Below are positions 1-7,306 of a DNA stretch of 64,000 nucleotides, one piece after another. The stretch spans positions 186,001 through 250,000 of the forward strand of contig NZ_FQZK01000005.1 of NCBI RefSeq assembly GCF_900141985.1, in the 5' to 3' direction. The notes beneath the pieces are model-generated. The model searched no databases, was not told where the DNA came from, and saw nothing but the letters and a program-made list of their open reading frames with translations. The translations under genes and the position numbers were made by a program. Each line of letters opens with the position of its first letter. Position 1 is the stretch's first letter. The DNA comes from Nocardiopsis flavescens (GTDB lineage Bacteria > Actinomycetota > Actinomycetes > Streptosporangiales > Streptosporangiaceae).

Positions 1-295
1 GGAAGGAGTCCCCGGCCGCGGTCAGGGACGCCCCGGTCTCGCTCATCTCGGTGAAGGGGACGGCCAGGGTCTCCCCGGCCAGGGGCACCTTGGCGGCCTG
101 CTCGGCTGCGCTGTCCATGTGCTCGCTGAACCCCTGTCCCGTGCTCGCCATGAGTTCTCCGGGCCGGTCGAGCCGGCCGATCATGGCACGCAGGTCCAGG
201 GCCGCGTTGACCCACAGGTAGACCCACAGGACGGCCAGGGCGTCCGAGGCGAGCTGGAACAGGGCGCGGACCGGGCGGTCGGCGTACAACTTCAC
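1..295 (-). CDS. Membrane-associated hypothetical protein (N-terminal part, cut by window edge)
   Basis: The minus strand reads open from a GTG at 295 to the window edge, with a GGGAG ribosome site just upstream. The first 98 residues contain one hydrophobic segment (around residues 10-36, with VLWVYLWVNAALDL) preceded by basic residues, then a polar stretch rich in Ala, Gly and Glu. This looks like a single-pass or multi-pass membrane protein whose C-terminus lies outside the window. I do not recognise the family. It is divergent from the cobalamin operon. Confidence 0.6.
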   Translation of the reverse strand, partial: MKLYADRPVRALFQLASDALAVLWVYLWVNAALDLRAMIGRLDRPGELMASTGQGFSEHMDSAAEQAAKVPLAGETLAVPFTEMSETGASLTAAGDSF

Positions 296-497
296 GGGGT
301 CTCCCGGGGGGTGAGGGGGAGCCGGACGTCGTGTCCGGACGGTCAACCGTTACCCGCTCCGGCCCGCCTCCACTCCGCCGGTTCCCGTGTCGCAAGGGGA
401 TCTTGTGCCGCCCGTGACGGAAGCCGTCCCGGCAGGACGTCCGCGCGGGGGCGGGCCCCTCGCCGCGGGCGTACGGCTGATGTACGATGACGTCGCT

Positions 498-526
498 TTG
501 TCAGGTAAAGAATAAATAAATGCATT
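498..526 (+). promoter_or_regulatory. Promoter of the cobalamin operon
   Basis: TTGTCA at 498-503 and TGCATT at 521-526 are separated by 17 nt of unusually A/T-rich sequence, directly before the riboswitch. This is the only A/T-rich stretch between the divergent genes. The -10 is imperfect, so the exact hexamers are inference. Confidence 0.5.
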
Positions 527-530
527 TTCG

Positions 531-650
531 CGCTGCAGGGGAAAGTCCGGTGGGAATCCGGCGCTGACCTGCAACCGTGTGCGGTGGCCCCCACCACCGC
601 GAGTCGGATCGCCCGAGGCGCGAGGAGACACGGTCACCCACTTGTCATGG
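531..650 (+). promoter_or_regulatory. Cobalamin (B12) riboswitch
   Basis: The conserved core is visible: a GCAGG/CCTGC helix (535-539 with 568-572) encloses a CCGG/CCGG hairpin (547-550 with 558-561), followed by CGCTGACCTGCAACCGT, a GCGGTGG/CCACCGC stem-loop (581-587 with 594-600) and the B12-box-like GAGTCGGATCGCCCG at 601-615. This order matches the Rfam cobalamin element. In actinomycetes such elements shut off expression when adenosylcobalamin is abundant. Here it sits in the leader of a five-gene operon whose last three genes are an ECF importer, so the ligand assignment and the transported substrate support each other. The outer P1 boundaries are approximate. Confidence 0.88.
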
Positions 651-735
651 TCTACTCGTGGGGCCTTCCCCGGGTGGCGGTCGCGTGCCCGGGGCCGGGC
701 CCCTCGCAGGAGGCCCCGCCCCGAAGGACTCCCAC

Positions 736-2217
736 GTGCCCCCCCGACGCACCCCCCTCCTCGCCCTGCTGGGCACGGCGGCCCTGGGCGCGGCGCTCCT
801 GTCACCGGCCTCCGCCGGGGCCCAGGACGCCGCCCACGCGGACGCCGCCGTCTCCTCCGCCCGCTGGCTCGCCGGAGAGCTCCAGGAGGACGGCTCCCTG
901 CCCGGCCCCTTCGGAACCGCCCCCGACTGGGGCCTGACCATCGACGCCCTCGTCGCTCTCCAGGCGACCGGGGCCGACCCCGCCGCCGCGGACCGGGTCG
1001 AGGCCGCGGTCGCCGCCAACGTCGCGAACTACAACAGCTACGCGGGCTGGGGCGGCGACCCGGACGCGCGCATCGGCGGCGCGACCGCCAAGATCCTCTA
1101 CGCCTCCGTGGTCAGCGGCGCCGACCCCGCCGACTTCGGAGGGTTCGACATGCGGCAGGAGACCCTCGACCTCGTCCAGGGGCCCGAGGGCGGCTCCGAC
1201 GAGGGACGGATCAGCGACCGCATCCCCGGCGGCGACACCGACAACAGCAACACCTTCGGCCAGTCCCTGGGCGTCATCGGTCTGGCCCGCAGCGGCGGGG
1301 TCCCCCAGGAGGCCGTCGACTTCCTCATCCGTCAGCAGTGCTCCGCGGGCGGCTTCCGCCTCTTCCCGGACCAGTTCGGCACCCCGGCCCCCACCTGCGA
1401 CGAGGCCACGACCGTCGTCCTCGACCCCGACTCCACCGGTATGGCCGTCCAGGCCCTGCTGGCCGCCGCCGACACCGGTTCCGAGGACGCCGCCGAGGCC
1501 GCGGCGCTCGGGGCCGACTGGCTGGAGGAGATCCAGCGCGCCGACGGCTCCTTCGGCGGCTCGGGCCCCACCGCCGCCTCCAACACCAACAGCACCGGCC
1601 TCGCCGGCCAGGCCCTGTCCGCGGCCGGGCGCGAGGGCGCCGCGGACGCCGCCGCCGACTGGATCGACGCGCACCGGCTCACCTCCTCCTCGGGGGCGGC
1701 CGCCGCCGAGGCCGGCGCCATCGCCTACAACGCCGAGTCCCGCGACGGGGCAGTGGCCGAGGGCATCCCCGGCATGCAGCGCGACCAGTGGCGCCGCGCC
1801 TCCGCCCAGGCCCTGCTGGGCCTGGCCCGGGTGCCCCTGGGAGAGATCGGCCTGGTTCCGGTCGACCCTCCCGGCCCCACCGCGTCTCCCAGCGAAGTGC
1901 CCACCACGGGGCCGACGACCGGACCGACCGCGGGCCCCACGGCCGGACCCACCGCCGGTCCCACGACCGGACCGACGACGGGCCCCACCGGCGGACCGAC
2001 CACGGATCCGACCGCGGGGCCCACCGGCGGGCCCACCGCCTCGCCGACCGGCCGGCCGAGCGCCCCCGTGCCGGAGTCGGCCGGCGCCGGAAAGCCCTCC
2101 CTCGCCGTCACCGGTGCCGGGCTCGCCTCGCTCGTGGCCGTTGCACTCGTGCTCACCGTCGCGGGCGCCTCCCTGTTCCTCGCGACCCGCCGCTCCGCCG
2201 AGAGGAAGACACCGTGA
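736..2217 (+). CDS. Sortase-anchored alpha/alpha-barrel (squalene-cyclase-repeat) protein, transcobalamin N-domain-like
   Basis: The GTG start at 736 gives a 493-residue protein beginning with a signal peptide (RR then a hydrophobic core, about residues 1-30); a longer open frame upstream would run through the riboswitch and is rejected. Residues about 35-370 carry repeated DGSxGG/QW-like motifs (QEDGSLPGPFG, RADGSFGG) typical of the prenyltransferase/squalene-oxidase repeat fold. The cyclase DXDD acid motif is absent, so it is probably not a terpene cyclase. Two cysteines (near QQCSAGG and PTCDE) could form a disulfide. Residues 392-434 are a GPT-repeat stalk, then LAVTG at 456, a membrane segment and an RR tail: the LAxTG pattern of class E sortase substrates. 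Animal intrinsic factor and transcobalamin bind B12 with the same barrel fold. Its stop overlaps the next start (GTGA). Cobalamin binding is inferred from fold and operon. Confidence 0.82.
   Translation: MPPRRTPLLALLGTAALGAALLSPASAGAQDAAHADAAVSSARWLAGELQEDGSLPGPFGTAPDWGLTIDALVALQATGADPAAADRVEAAVAANVANYNSYAGWGGDPDARIGGATAKILYASVVSGADPADFGGFDMRQETLDLVQGPEGGSDEGRISDRIPGGDTDNSNTFGQSLGVIGLARSGGVPQEAVDFLIRQQCSAGGFRLFPDQFGTPAPTCDEATTVVLDPDSTGMAVQALLAAADTGSEDAAEAAALGADWLEEIQRADGSFGGSGPTAASNTNSTGLAGQALSAAGREGAADAAADWIDAHRLTSSSGAAAAEAGAIAYNAESRDGAVAEGIPGMQRDQWRRASAQALLGLARVPLGEIGLVPVDPPGPTASPSEVPTTGPTTGPTAGPTAGPTAGPTTGPTTGPTGGPTTDPTAGPTGGPTASPTGRPSAPVPESAGAGKPSLAVTGAGLASLVAVALVLTVAGASLFLATRRSAERKTP
1909..2037 (+). 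repeat. Tandem Gly-Pro-Thr codon repeats encoding the wall-spanning stalk
   Basis: About 14 near-identical 9-12 nt units encode GPT, GPTT, GPTA or GPTG. They are inside the coding frame just before the LAVTG anchor, and probably act as an extended stalk through the cell wall. Such arrays vary in copy number between strains. Confidence 0.8.
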
Positions 2218-3251
2218 CCCTGCGCATCCCCCGACCCGTTTCCCGCCTGCGCCGCGTCCTGCACACGGCCGCCGCGGCCCTGCTGCTGGCCGGGGTCACC
2301 GGCGGGGCCGTGGTCGCCGAACCCGGACCCGTCCTGGCGGTCGACCACGGCCGGGGCCTGCCGGGCCACTGCCCCGACGGCAACGGCGTCACCGTCGTCG
2401 TCGACTTCCAGGAGCTGGGCGGGGACACGATCGTCCGCTGCGCGGTCGGCGACCAGGAGACCGGCCACTCCGCCCTCAAGAACGCCGGGATCGAGATCAC
2501 CGGCACCAACCGGTGGGGCGAGGCGTTCATCTGCCGGATCGAGGGAAGGCCCGGCCCGGAGAGCGAACCCTGCATCGACACCCCGCCGGCCTCGGCGTAC
2601 TGGTCCTACTGGCACGCGCCCAACGGCGGGGCCTGGACCTACAGCCAGTGGGGAGCCATGAACCGCAAGCCGCCGTTGGGCAGCTTCGAGGGATGGTCGT
2701 TCTCGTTGAACCGCACCGAGGACACCAACCCGCCGCCCCGTACCGACCCCCTGCGGCCGGAGAACGGCGGCGGCGACGGCGGCTCCGGGGCCTCCGGGGG
2801 CTCGGGCGGCACCGGGGGATCCGCGGGAGGGGAGGGCGGGGGCGCCCCGGGCGGTTCCACCGGTGGTTCCGACCGCGGCGGTTCGGAACAGGCGGGTTCC
2901 GGCCCCGGTACCGACACGGACTCCGGTACCGGTGCGCAGGACGGGGCCCGCCCGCCGCAGGCCCGGAGCGACGGGGACGACCCGGCCGTGACGGCCGCCG
3001 GCCCGGACAGCGGCCCCGGCGTCGAGCCCTCCCGGTTCGACGAGCCCGTCCCCGGCCCCGACGACCTGCCCAGCGAGGTGTCCGGCTGGGACGGAGGTGA
3101 GGACGGCGCCGCACTCGTCTCCAGCACCGCGGACGTCGACGGTCTCCCCTGGGGGACCCTCCTGGGCGGCGGGGCCGCCGCGCTCCTGGCCACCGTCGGG
3201 CTCGCGACCGCCTGGCAGCGCCGCCGCGAACGCGGGGCGCACGCCGAGTGA
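2214..3251 (+). CDS. DUF4430 / transcobalamin C-terminal-like membrane-tethered protein
   Basis: The GTG start lies in a GTGA overlap with the preceding stop and gives 345 residues. A signal peptide (LHTAAAALLLAGVTGG, about residues 15-38) is followed by a compact domain of about 120 residues with four cysteines, a SALKNAGIEI element and a Tyr/Trp-rich AYWSYWHAPNGGAWTY segment. These match the DUF4430 pattern, the family that includes the small C-terminal beta domain of transcobalamin and intrinsic factor. A long Gly/Ser/Asp-rich linker (about residues 180-305) leads to a C-terminal membrane helix and an RRRER tail; there is no LPXTG motif. It probably closes over B12 held by the upstream barrel protein and hands it to the ECF importer. 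The domain call is by eye; the role is inference. Confidence 0.8.
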   Translation: MTLRIPRPVSRLRRVLHTAAAALLLAGVTGGAVVAEPGPVLAVDHGRGLPGHCPDGNGVTVVVDFQELGGDTIVRCAVGDQETGHSALKNAGIEITGTNRWGEAFICRIEGRPGPESEPCIDTPPASAYWSYWHAPNGGAWTYSQWGAMNRKPPLGSFEGWSFSLNRTEDTNPPPRTDPLRPENGGGDGGSGASGGSGGTGGSAGGEGGGAPGGSTGGSDRGGSEQAGSGPGTDTDSGTGAQDGARPPQARSDGDDPAVTAAGPDSGPGVEPSRFDEPVPGPDDLPSEVSGWDGGEDGAALVSSTADVDGLPWGTLLGGGAAALLATVGLATAWQRRRERGAHAE

Positions 3252-4441
3252 GGAACCCCGCCACCGCCCGCACGCTGCCGCGTGCCCTCCACCCGGGCGC
3301 GTGGTGGCTGTGGGCCCTGGGCCTGGCCGCCGCGGTCTCCCAGAGCAGCAACCCGCTGATCGCGGTCCTGGCGGTGTGCGCCGCCGGGACCGTGGTCGCC
3401 CGGCGGCGCACCGACGCGCCCTGGGCGCTGGCCTTCCGGCTGTACCTGCTGGTGGGCGTGCTCATCATCGTGTCCCGCGTGGTGTTCCGGGTGATCTTCG
3501 GCGGAGGACAGGGCGACATCGTCCTGTTCACCCTGCCGCGTATCCCGCTGCCCGAGACGGCCGGGGGCATCCGCCTGCTCGGCCCGGTCGCGCTCGAACA
3601 ACTCCTGGGCGGCCTCTACGACGGACTGCGCCTCGCCGCGGTGGTGGCCTGCGTGGGTGCGGCCAACGCGCTCGCCGACCCCAAGCGCCTGCTCAAGTCC
3701 GTCCCGGGGGCGCTGTACGAGGTCGGGACCTCCGTGGTCGTCGCGATGACCGTCGCCCCCCAACTGGTGGAGAGCGTGCGCCGGGTGCGCCGGGCCCGGC
3801 GGCTGCGGGCCGGACGGCGCAGGGGCGTGCGGGCACTGCGGGGCATCGTCATCCCCGTCCTGGAGGACGCCCTGGACCGCTCGCTGGCCCTGGCCGCCGC
3901 GATGGCCTCCCACGGGTACGGCCGGGTGGGCGCCGTGGCCCCCCGGACCCGCCTGTTCACCGGCCTGCTGGTCATCGGCGGACTCATCGGCGTGTGCGTG
4001 GGCCTGTACGGGCTCATGGACTCCTCGACCTCCCCGCACATGGGCACCTGGGGTATCGCCGTCGGCCTGGCCCTGGCCACCGCCGGGTTCGTGCTGGGCG
4101 GCCGCCGGGTGCGCCGCACCCGCTACCGGCCCGCCGCGTGGCGGGGCGCGGAGTTCCTGACCGCGGGCGCTGGAGCGGCGGCCGTCGTGTTCATGCAGCT
4201 GGCCTCCCGCTACGAGGCCGCCGCCCTGTACCCCTCACTCAACCCGCTCGCCTGGCCCGAACTCACCCTCCTGCCGTTCCTCGCCCTGGTCGCGGCCGCG
4301 TCACCCGCGTGGCTGACGCCCCCGCCCCTCTCCGTTCTCGACCCGGACCGGGCGCTGCGCCCCCTGGTCGGGGAGCCTGAGCGGGTGCGGCCCGTGCGCC
4401 CGGTACGGCGAACTGCGGAACCGAACCCGGAGGACACCTGA
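3248..4441 (+). CDS. ECF transporter transmembrane T component (CbiQ/EcfT family)
   Basis: The 397-residue membrane protein starts at a GTG overlapping the previous stop (GTGA). It has several hydrophobic helices, the basic RRVRRARRLRAGRRRG coupling region, and an AMASHGYGR motif near residue 218, which corresponds to the conserved short Ala/Arg/Gly coupling motif of EcfT/CbiQ proteins that contacts the ATPases. The T component couples ATP hydrolysis to tilting of the S component. It is longer than most EcfT proteins (about 260 residues) because of two or three extra C-terminal membrane helices (around residues 290-360). The stop overlaps the ATPase start by one base (TGATG). Confidence 0.9.
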   Translation: MRNPATARTLPRALHPGAWWLWALGLAAAVSQSSNPLIAVLAVCAAGTVVARRRTDAPWALAFRLYLLVGVLIIVSRVVFRVIFGGGQGDIVLFTLPRIPLPETAGGIRLLGPVALEQLLGGLYDGLRLAAVVACVGAANALADPKRLLKSVPGALYEVGTSVVVAMTVAPQLVESVRRVRRARRLRAGRRRGVRALRGIVIPVLEDALDRSLALAAAMASHGYGRVGAVAPRTRLFTGLLVIGGLIGVCVGLYGLMDSSTSPHMGTWGIAVGLALATAGFVLGGRRVRRTRYRPAAWRGAEFLTAGAGAAAVVFMQLASRYEAAALYPSLNPLAWPELTLLPFLALVAAASPAWLTPPPLSVLDPDRALRPLVGEPERVRPVRPVRRTAEPNPEDT

Positions 4442-6060
4442 TGATCCGTTTCGCCGGGGTGACCTTCCACTATCCGGACGCCCCCGCACCCGCCCTGCGC
4501 GACATCGACCTCTCCGTGGAGGAGGGCGAGCTGTGCCTGGTCACCGGGCGCACCGGCGTGGGCAAGTCGACGCTGCTCAACGCTGTGAACGGGCTGGTGC
4601 CCCGGTTCACCGGCGGGCACCTGCGCGGCCGGGTATCGGTGGCGGGACAGAGCACCGCCGACCGGCCGCCACAGGAGTTCGCGCACCTGGTGGGGGTGGT
4701 CGGCCAGGACCCGCTGGCCGGGTTCGTCACCGACACCGTCGAGGAGGAGCTCGCCTACGGCATGGAGCAGCTCGGCGTGCCCGCCGACGTCATGCGCAAG
4801 CGGGTGGAGGAGACCCTGGACCTGCTCGGCATCGCCGAACTGCGGCACCGTCCCCTGCGCACCCTCTCCGGAGGGCAGCAGCAGCGGGTGGCGATCGGCG
4901 CCGTCCTGACCCCGCACCCGCGCGTCCTCGTTCTGGACGAGCCGACCTCCGCCCTGGACCCCGCCGCCGCCGAGGAGGTGCTCGCCGCCGTCACCCGCCT
5001 GGTGCACGACCTGGGGACCACCGTCCTGGTCGCCGAGCACCGCATGGAGCGGGTGCTCCAGTACGCCGACCGCCTCGTCCACCTGCCCGGGGACGGACGG
5101 GTGCTGCACGGCGAGCCGGCCGCCCTCGTGGCCGATTCCGACGTGGCCCCGCCCGTGGTCCGCCTGGGCCGCGCGGCGGGCTGGGACCCCCTGCCGCTGT
5201 CGGTGCGCGACGCACGCCGCCGCGCCGCGCCCCTGCGCCGACGCCTGGCCGGCCGGGTCCCCGGCACCCCGCCCGCCCGGGACACCGCCGCCCCGGCCCT
5301 GCGCGCCCGGGACGTCGTCGTGGCCTACGGGCGCACCGTCGCCGTCCGCGAGGTGGACCTGGACCTGCTCCCCGGCGAGGTCGTCGCCCTCATGGGCCGC
5401 AACGGCTCGGGCAAGTCATCGCTGCTGTGGGCGGTGCAGGGTTCGGGGCCGCGCCGCTCGGGGACCGTGGACGCCGACGGGGCCGACCCCCGCGATATGG
5501 ACGCCGCCGGCGCCCGTGAACGCGTCGGCCTGGTCCCGCAGACCGCGAGCGACCTGCTCTACCTGGACACCGTCGCCGCCGAGTGCGCCCAGAGCGACGC
5601 CGAGTCGGGGGCCGCCCCCGGGACCTGTCGCGCCCTGCTCGACCGCATCGCGCCCGGTGTCCCCGGCGGACGGCACCCCCGGGACCTGTCCGAGGGCCAG
5701 CGCCTGTCCCTGGTGCTGGCCGTGCAGCTCACCGCCGCACCCGGGGTGGTCCTGCTGGACGAGCCCACACGCGGGCTGGACTACCACGCCAAGGAGCGGT
5801 TCTCCCGGGTGGTCCGGGAACTGGCGGGCGAGGGCCGCGCCGTCGTCGTGGCCACGCACGACGTGGAGTTCGTCGCCCGCGCCGCGGACCGGGTCGTCGT
5901 CATGGCCCAGGGGGAGGTGGTAGCCGACGGCCCCACCGCCGAGGTCGTCGTCGCCTCCCCGACCTTCGCCCCCCAGGTCGCCAAGGTGCTCGCCCCGGAT
6001 CCGTGGCTCACCGTCGAGCAGGTCGAGTCGGCCCTGGCACCCGAGGAGCAGCGCACATGA
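4441..6060 (+). CDS. ECF transporter ATPase, two ABC domains fused in one chain
   Basis: This 539-residue protein has two complete ABC cassettes. Domain 1 has Walker A GRTGVGKST (about residue 38), signature LSGGQQQR (about 142) and Walker B VLVLDEPTSALD (about 161). Domain 2 has GRNGSGKSS (about 319), a degenerate signature LSEGQRLSL (about 417) and VVLLDEPTRGLD (about 437). It therefore supplies both the EcfA and EcfA' roles. The second signature has Glu for Gly, so the two ATP sites may be unequal. Its ATG overlaps the T-component stop, and its stop overlaps the S-component start (ATGA). Confidence 0.93.
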   Translation: MIRFAGVTFHYPDAPAPALRDIDLSVEEGELCLVTGRTGVGKSTLLNAVNGLVPRFTGGHLRGRVSVAGQSTADRPPQEFAHLVGVVGQDPLAGFVTDTVEEELAYGMEQLGVPADVMRKRVEETLDLLGIAELRHRPLRTLSGGQQQRVAIGAVLTPHPRVLVLDEPTSALDPAAAEEVLAAVTRLVHDLGTTVLVAEHRMERVLQYADRLVHLPGDGRVLHGEPAALVADSDVAPPVVRLGRAAGWDPLPLSVRDARRRAAPLRRRLAGRVPGTPPARDTAAPALRARDVVVAYGRTVAVREVDLDLLPGEVVALMGRNGSGKSSLLWAVQGSGPRRSGTVDADGADPRDMDAAGARERVGLVPQTASDLLYLDTVAAECAQSDAESGAAPGTCRALLDRIAPGVPGGRHPRDLSEGQRLSLVLAVQLTAAPGVVLLDEPTRGLDYHAKERFSRVVRELAGEGRAVVVATHDVEFVARAADRVVVMAQGEVVADGPTAEVVVASPTFAPQVAKVLAPDPWLTVEQVESALAPEEQRT

Positions 6061-6899
6061 GCACCACCGTCGTTTCCTCCGGCGCGGACCGGGTGCCGGC
6101 GGTACGGGTCGGCGCCCGCAGCGCCGTGGTGCTGGCCCTGGCCGGTGCCGCCGGGCTGGCCATGTTCTTCTGGCCGCTGTTCGCCGCTCCCGAGCCCGAG
6201 GCGATGGCGCACAGCGCCGACGCGCCGCTCATCTTCATCGTGGCCATGCCGATCCTGCTGGCGGTCGCGGTCGCCGAGATGACCTCCGGGGGCATGGACA
6301 CCAAGGCCCTGGCGCTGCTCGGGGTGCTGGCCGCGCTCAACGCCGGGCTGCGCCCGCTGGGTGCGGGCCTGATGGGCATCGAGACCGTGTTCTTCCTGCT
6401 GGTGCTCGCCGGGCGGGTGTTCGGCCCCGGGTTCGGTTTCCTGCTCGGCGCCGTCTCCCTGTTCGCGTCGGCGTTGCTCACCGCCGGGGTGGGGCCCTGG
6501 CTGCCGTTCCAGATGATCTCCTCGGCCTGGATCGGGATGGGCGCCGGACTGCTTCCCCGGCGGGTGACCGGTCGCGCCGAGATCTGGATGCTGGTCGGTT
6601 ACGGGATCGTGGCCGCTTACGGGTTCGGGTTCATCATGAACATGTGGTTCTGGCCCTTCACCGCGGGCATCGACACGCAGCTGTCCTTCGTCGCGGGCGC
6701 CCCGGTGGTGGAGAACCTCCAGCGGTTCGCGGTGTTCACCCTGTACACGTCCACCTGGAACTGGGACACCGGCAGGGCGCTCACCAACACCGCCGCGATC
6801 CTGCTGGCGGGCCCGGCGGTACTGGCCGCACTGCGCCGCGCCGCCCGCCGGGCCGCTTTCGAGGCCCCGGTCGCCTTCACGGAGCGCCGACCGGGCTGA
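6057..6899 (+). CDS. ECF transporter substrate-binding S component, probably cobalamin-specific (CbrT-like)
   Basis: This 280-residue integral membrane protein has about seven hydrophobic segments. An Ala/Gly-rich first helix (ALAGAAGLAM) would suit packing against the T subunit. It is larger than classical S components (180-200 residues). Trp, Met and Phe are concentrated in the region FIMNMWFWPFTAGIDTQ and in TSTWNWDTG, plausible for a large planar ligand. The start is fixed by the ATGA overlap with the ATPase gene. Substrate is inferred from the riboswitch and the two transcobalamin-like partner genes; the sequence alone would only support 'ECF S component'. Confidence 0.85.
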   Translation: MSTTVVSSGADRVPAVRVGARSAVVLALAGAAGLAMFFWPLFAAPEPEAMAHSADAPLIFIVAMPILLAVAVAEMTSGGMDTKALALLGVLAALNAGLRPLGAGLMGIETVFFLLVLAGRVFGPGFGFLLGAVSLFASALLTAGVGPWLPFQMISSAWIGMGAGLLPRRVTGRAEIWMLVGYGIVAAYGFGFIMNMWFWPFTAGIDTQLSFVAGAPVVENLQRFAVFTLYTSTWNWDTGRALTNTAAILLAGPAVLAALRRAARRAAFEAPVAFTERRPG

Positions 6900-7306
6900 G
6901 GGCTCGGATCCGGAACCCGCGGTGTTCGTGTTCGGCCGGGCCCGGGCCGCCGGGGGATCCGGTCGAGGAACCCGCGGACCGTCCCGCCCCGCTCCCGCGG
7001 AGCCCCGGCGGCGACCAGGCGGCCGGAGGCGACCTCCACGGTTCGCGCCGGTGATGCCCGGGGCCGGCGCGCGGGACGGCGCCGGGGAGGCCGGCCGGTC
7101 CAGGGCCGCCGCCACGACCGGCGTCGGCACTGCGGCACCGCGACGCCGGGCGGGCGCCCCCGCGGAAAGAGCGCCGCCCCGCGCCGACCCTGTCGGGCCG
7201 TCGCGGGGCGGGCGGGGAGCCGGTGCGGCACCAGGGTTGCAGGAGGAGTGCGCACCGGGCGCGGTCCGTGTGCGCCGGGAGTAGGCCGGACCGCGCTGGG
7301 TCGTTA
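6900..7306. other. Intergenic region between convergent transcription units
   Basis: Four hundred bases of very G+C-rich DNA separate the ECF operon from the convergent dicarboxylate transporter gene. Open frames exist but have no ribosome site, no recognisable domain and codon use unlike the neighbours. I see no strong perfect hairpin with a T-tract. Confidence 0.5.

Noticed and set aside
736..2217. Terpene cyclase or squalene-hopene cyclase
   Set aside because: The repeats match the fold, but there is no DXDD catalytic motif, the protein is secreted and wall-anchored, and no terpene genes are nearby.
579..3251. An 890-residue Arg/Pro-rich open frame spanning the first two operon genes
   Set aside because: Its N-terminal two-thirds is an out-of-frame shadow of the barrel protein in G+C-rich DNA. 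Only the part from 2214 on, the DUF4430 protein, is real.
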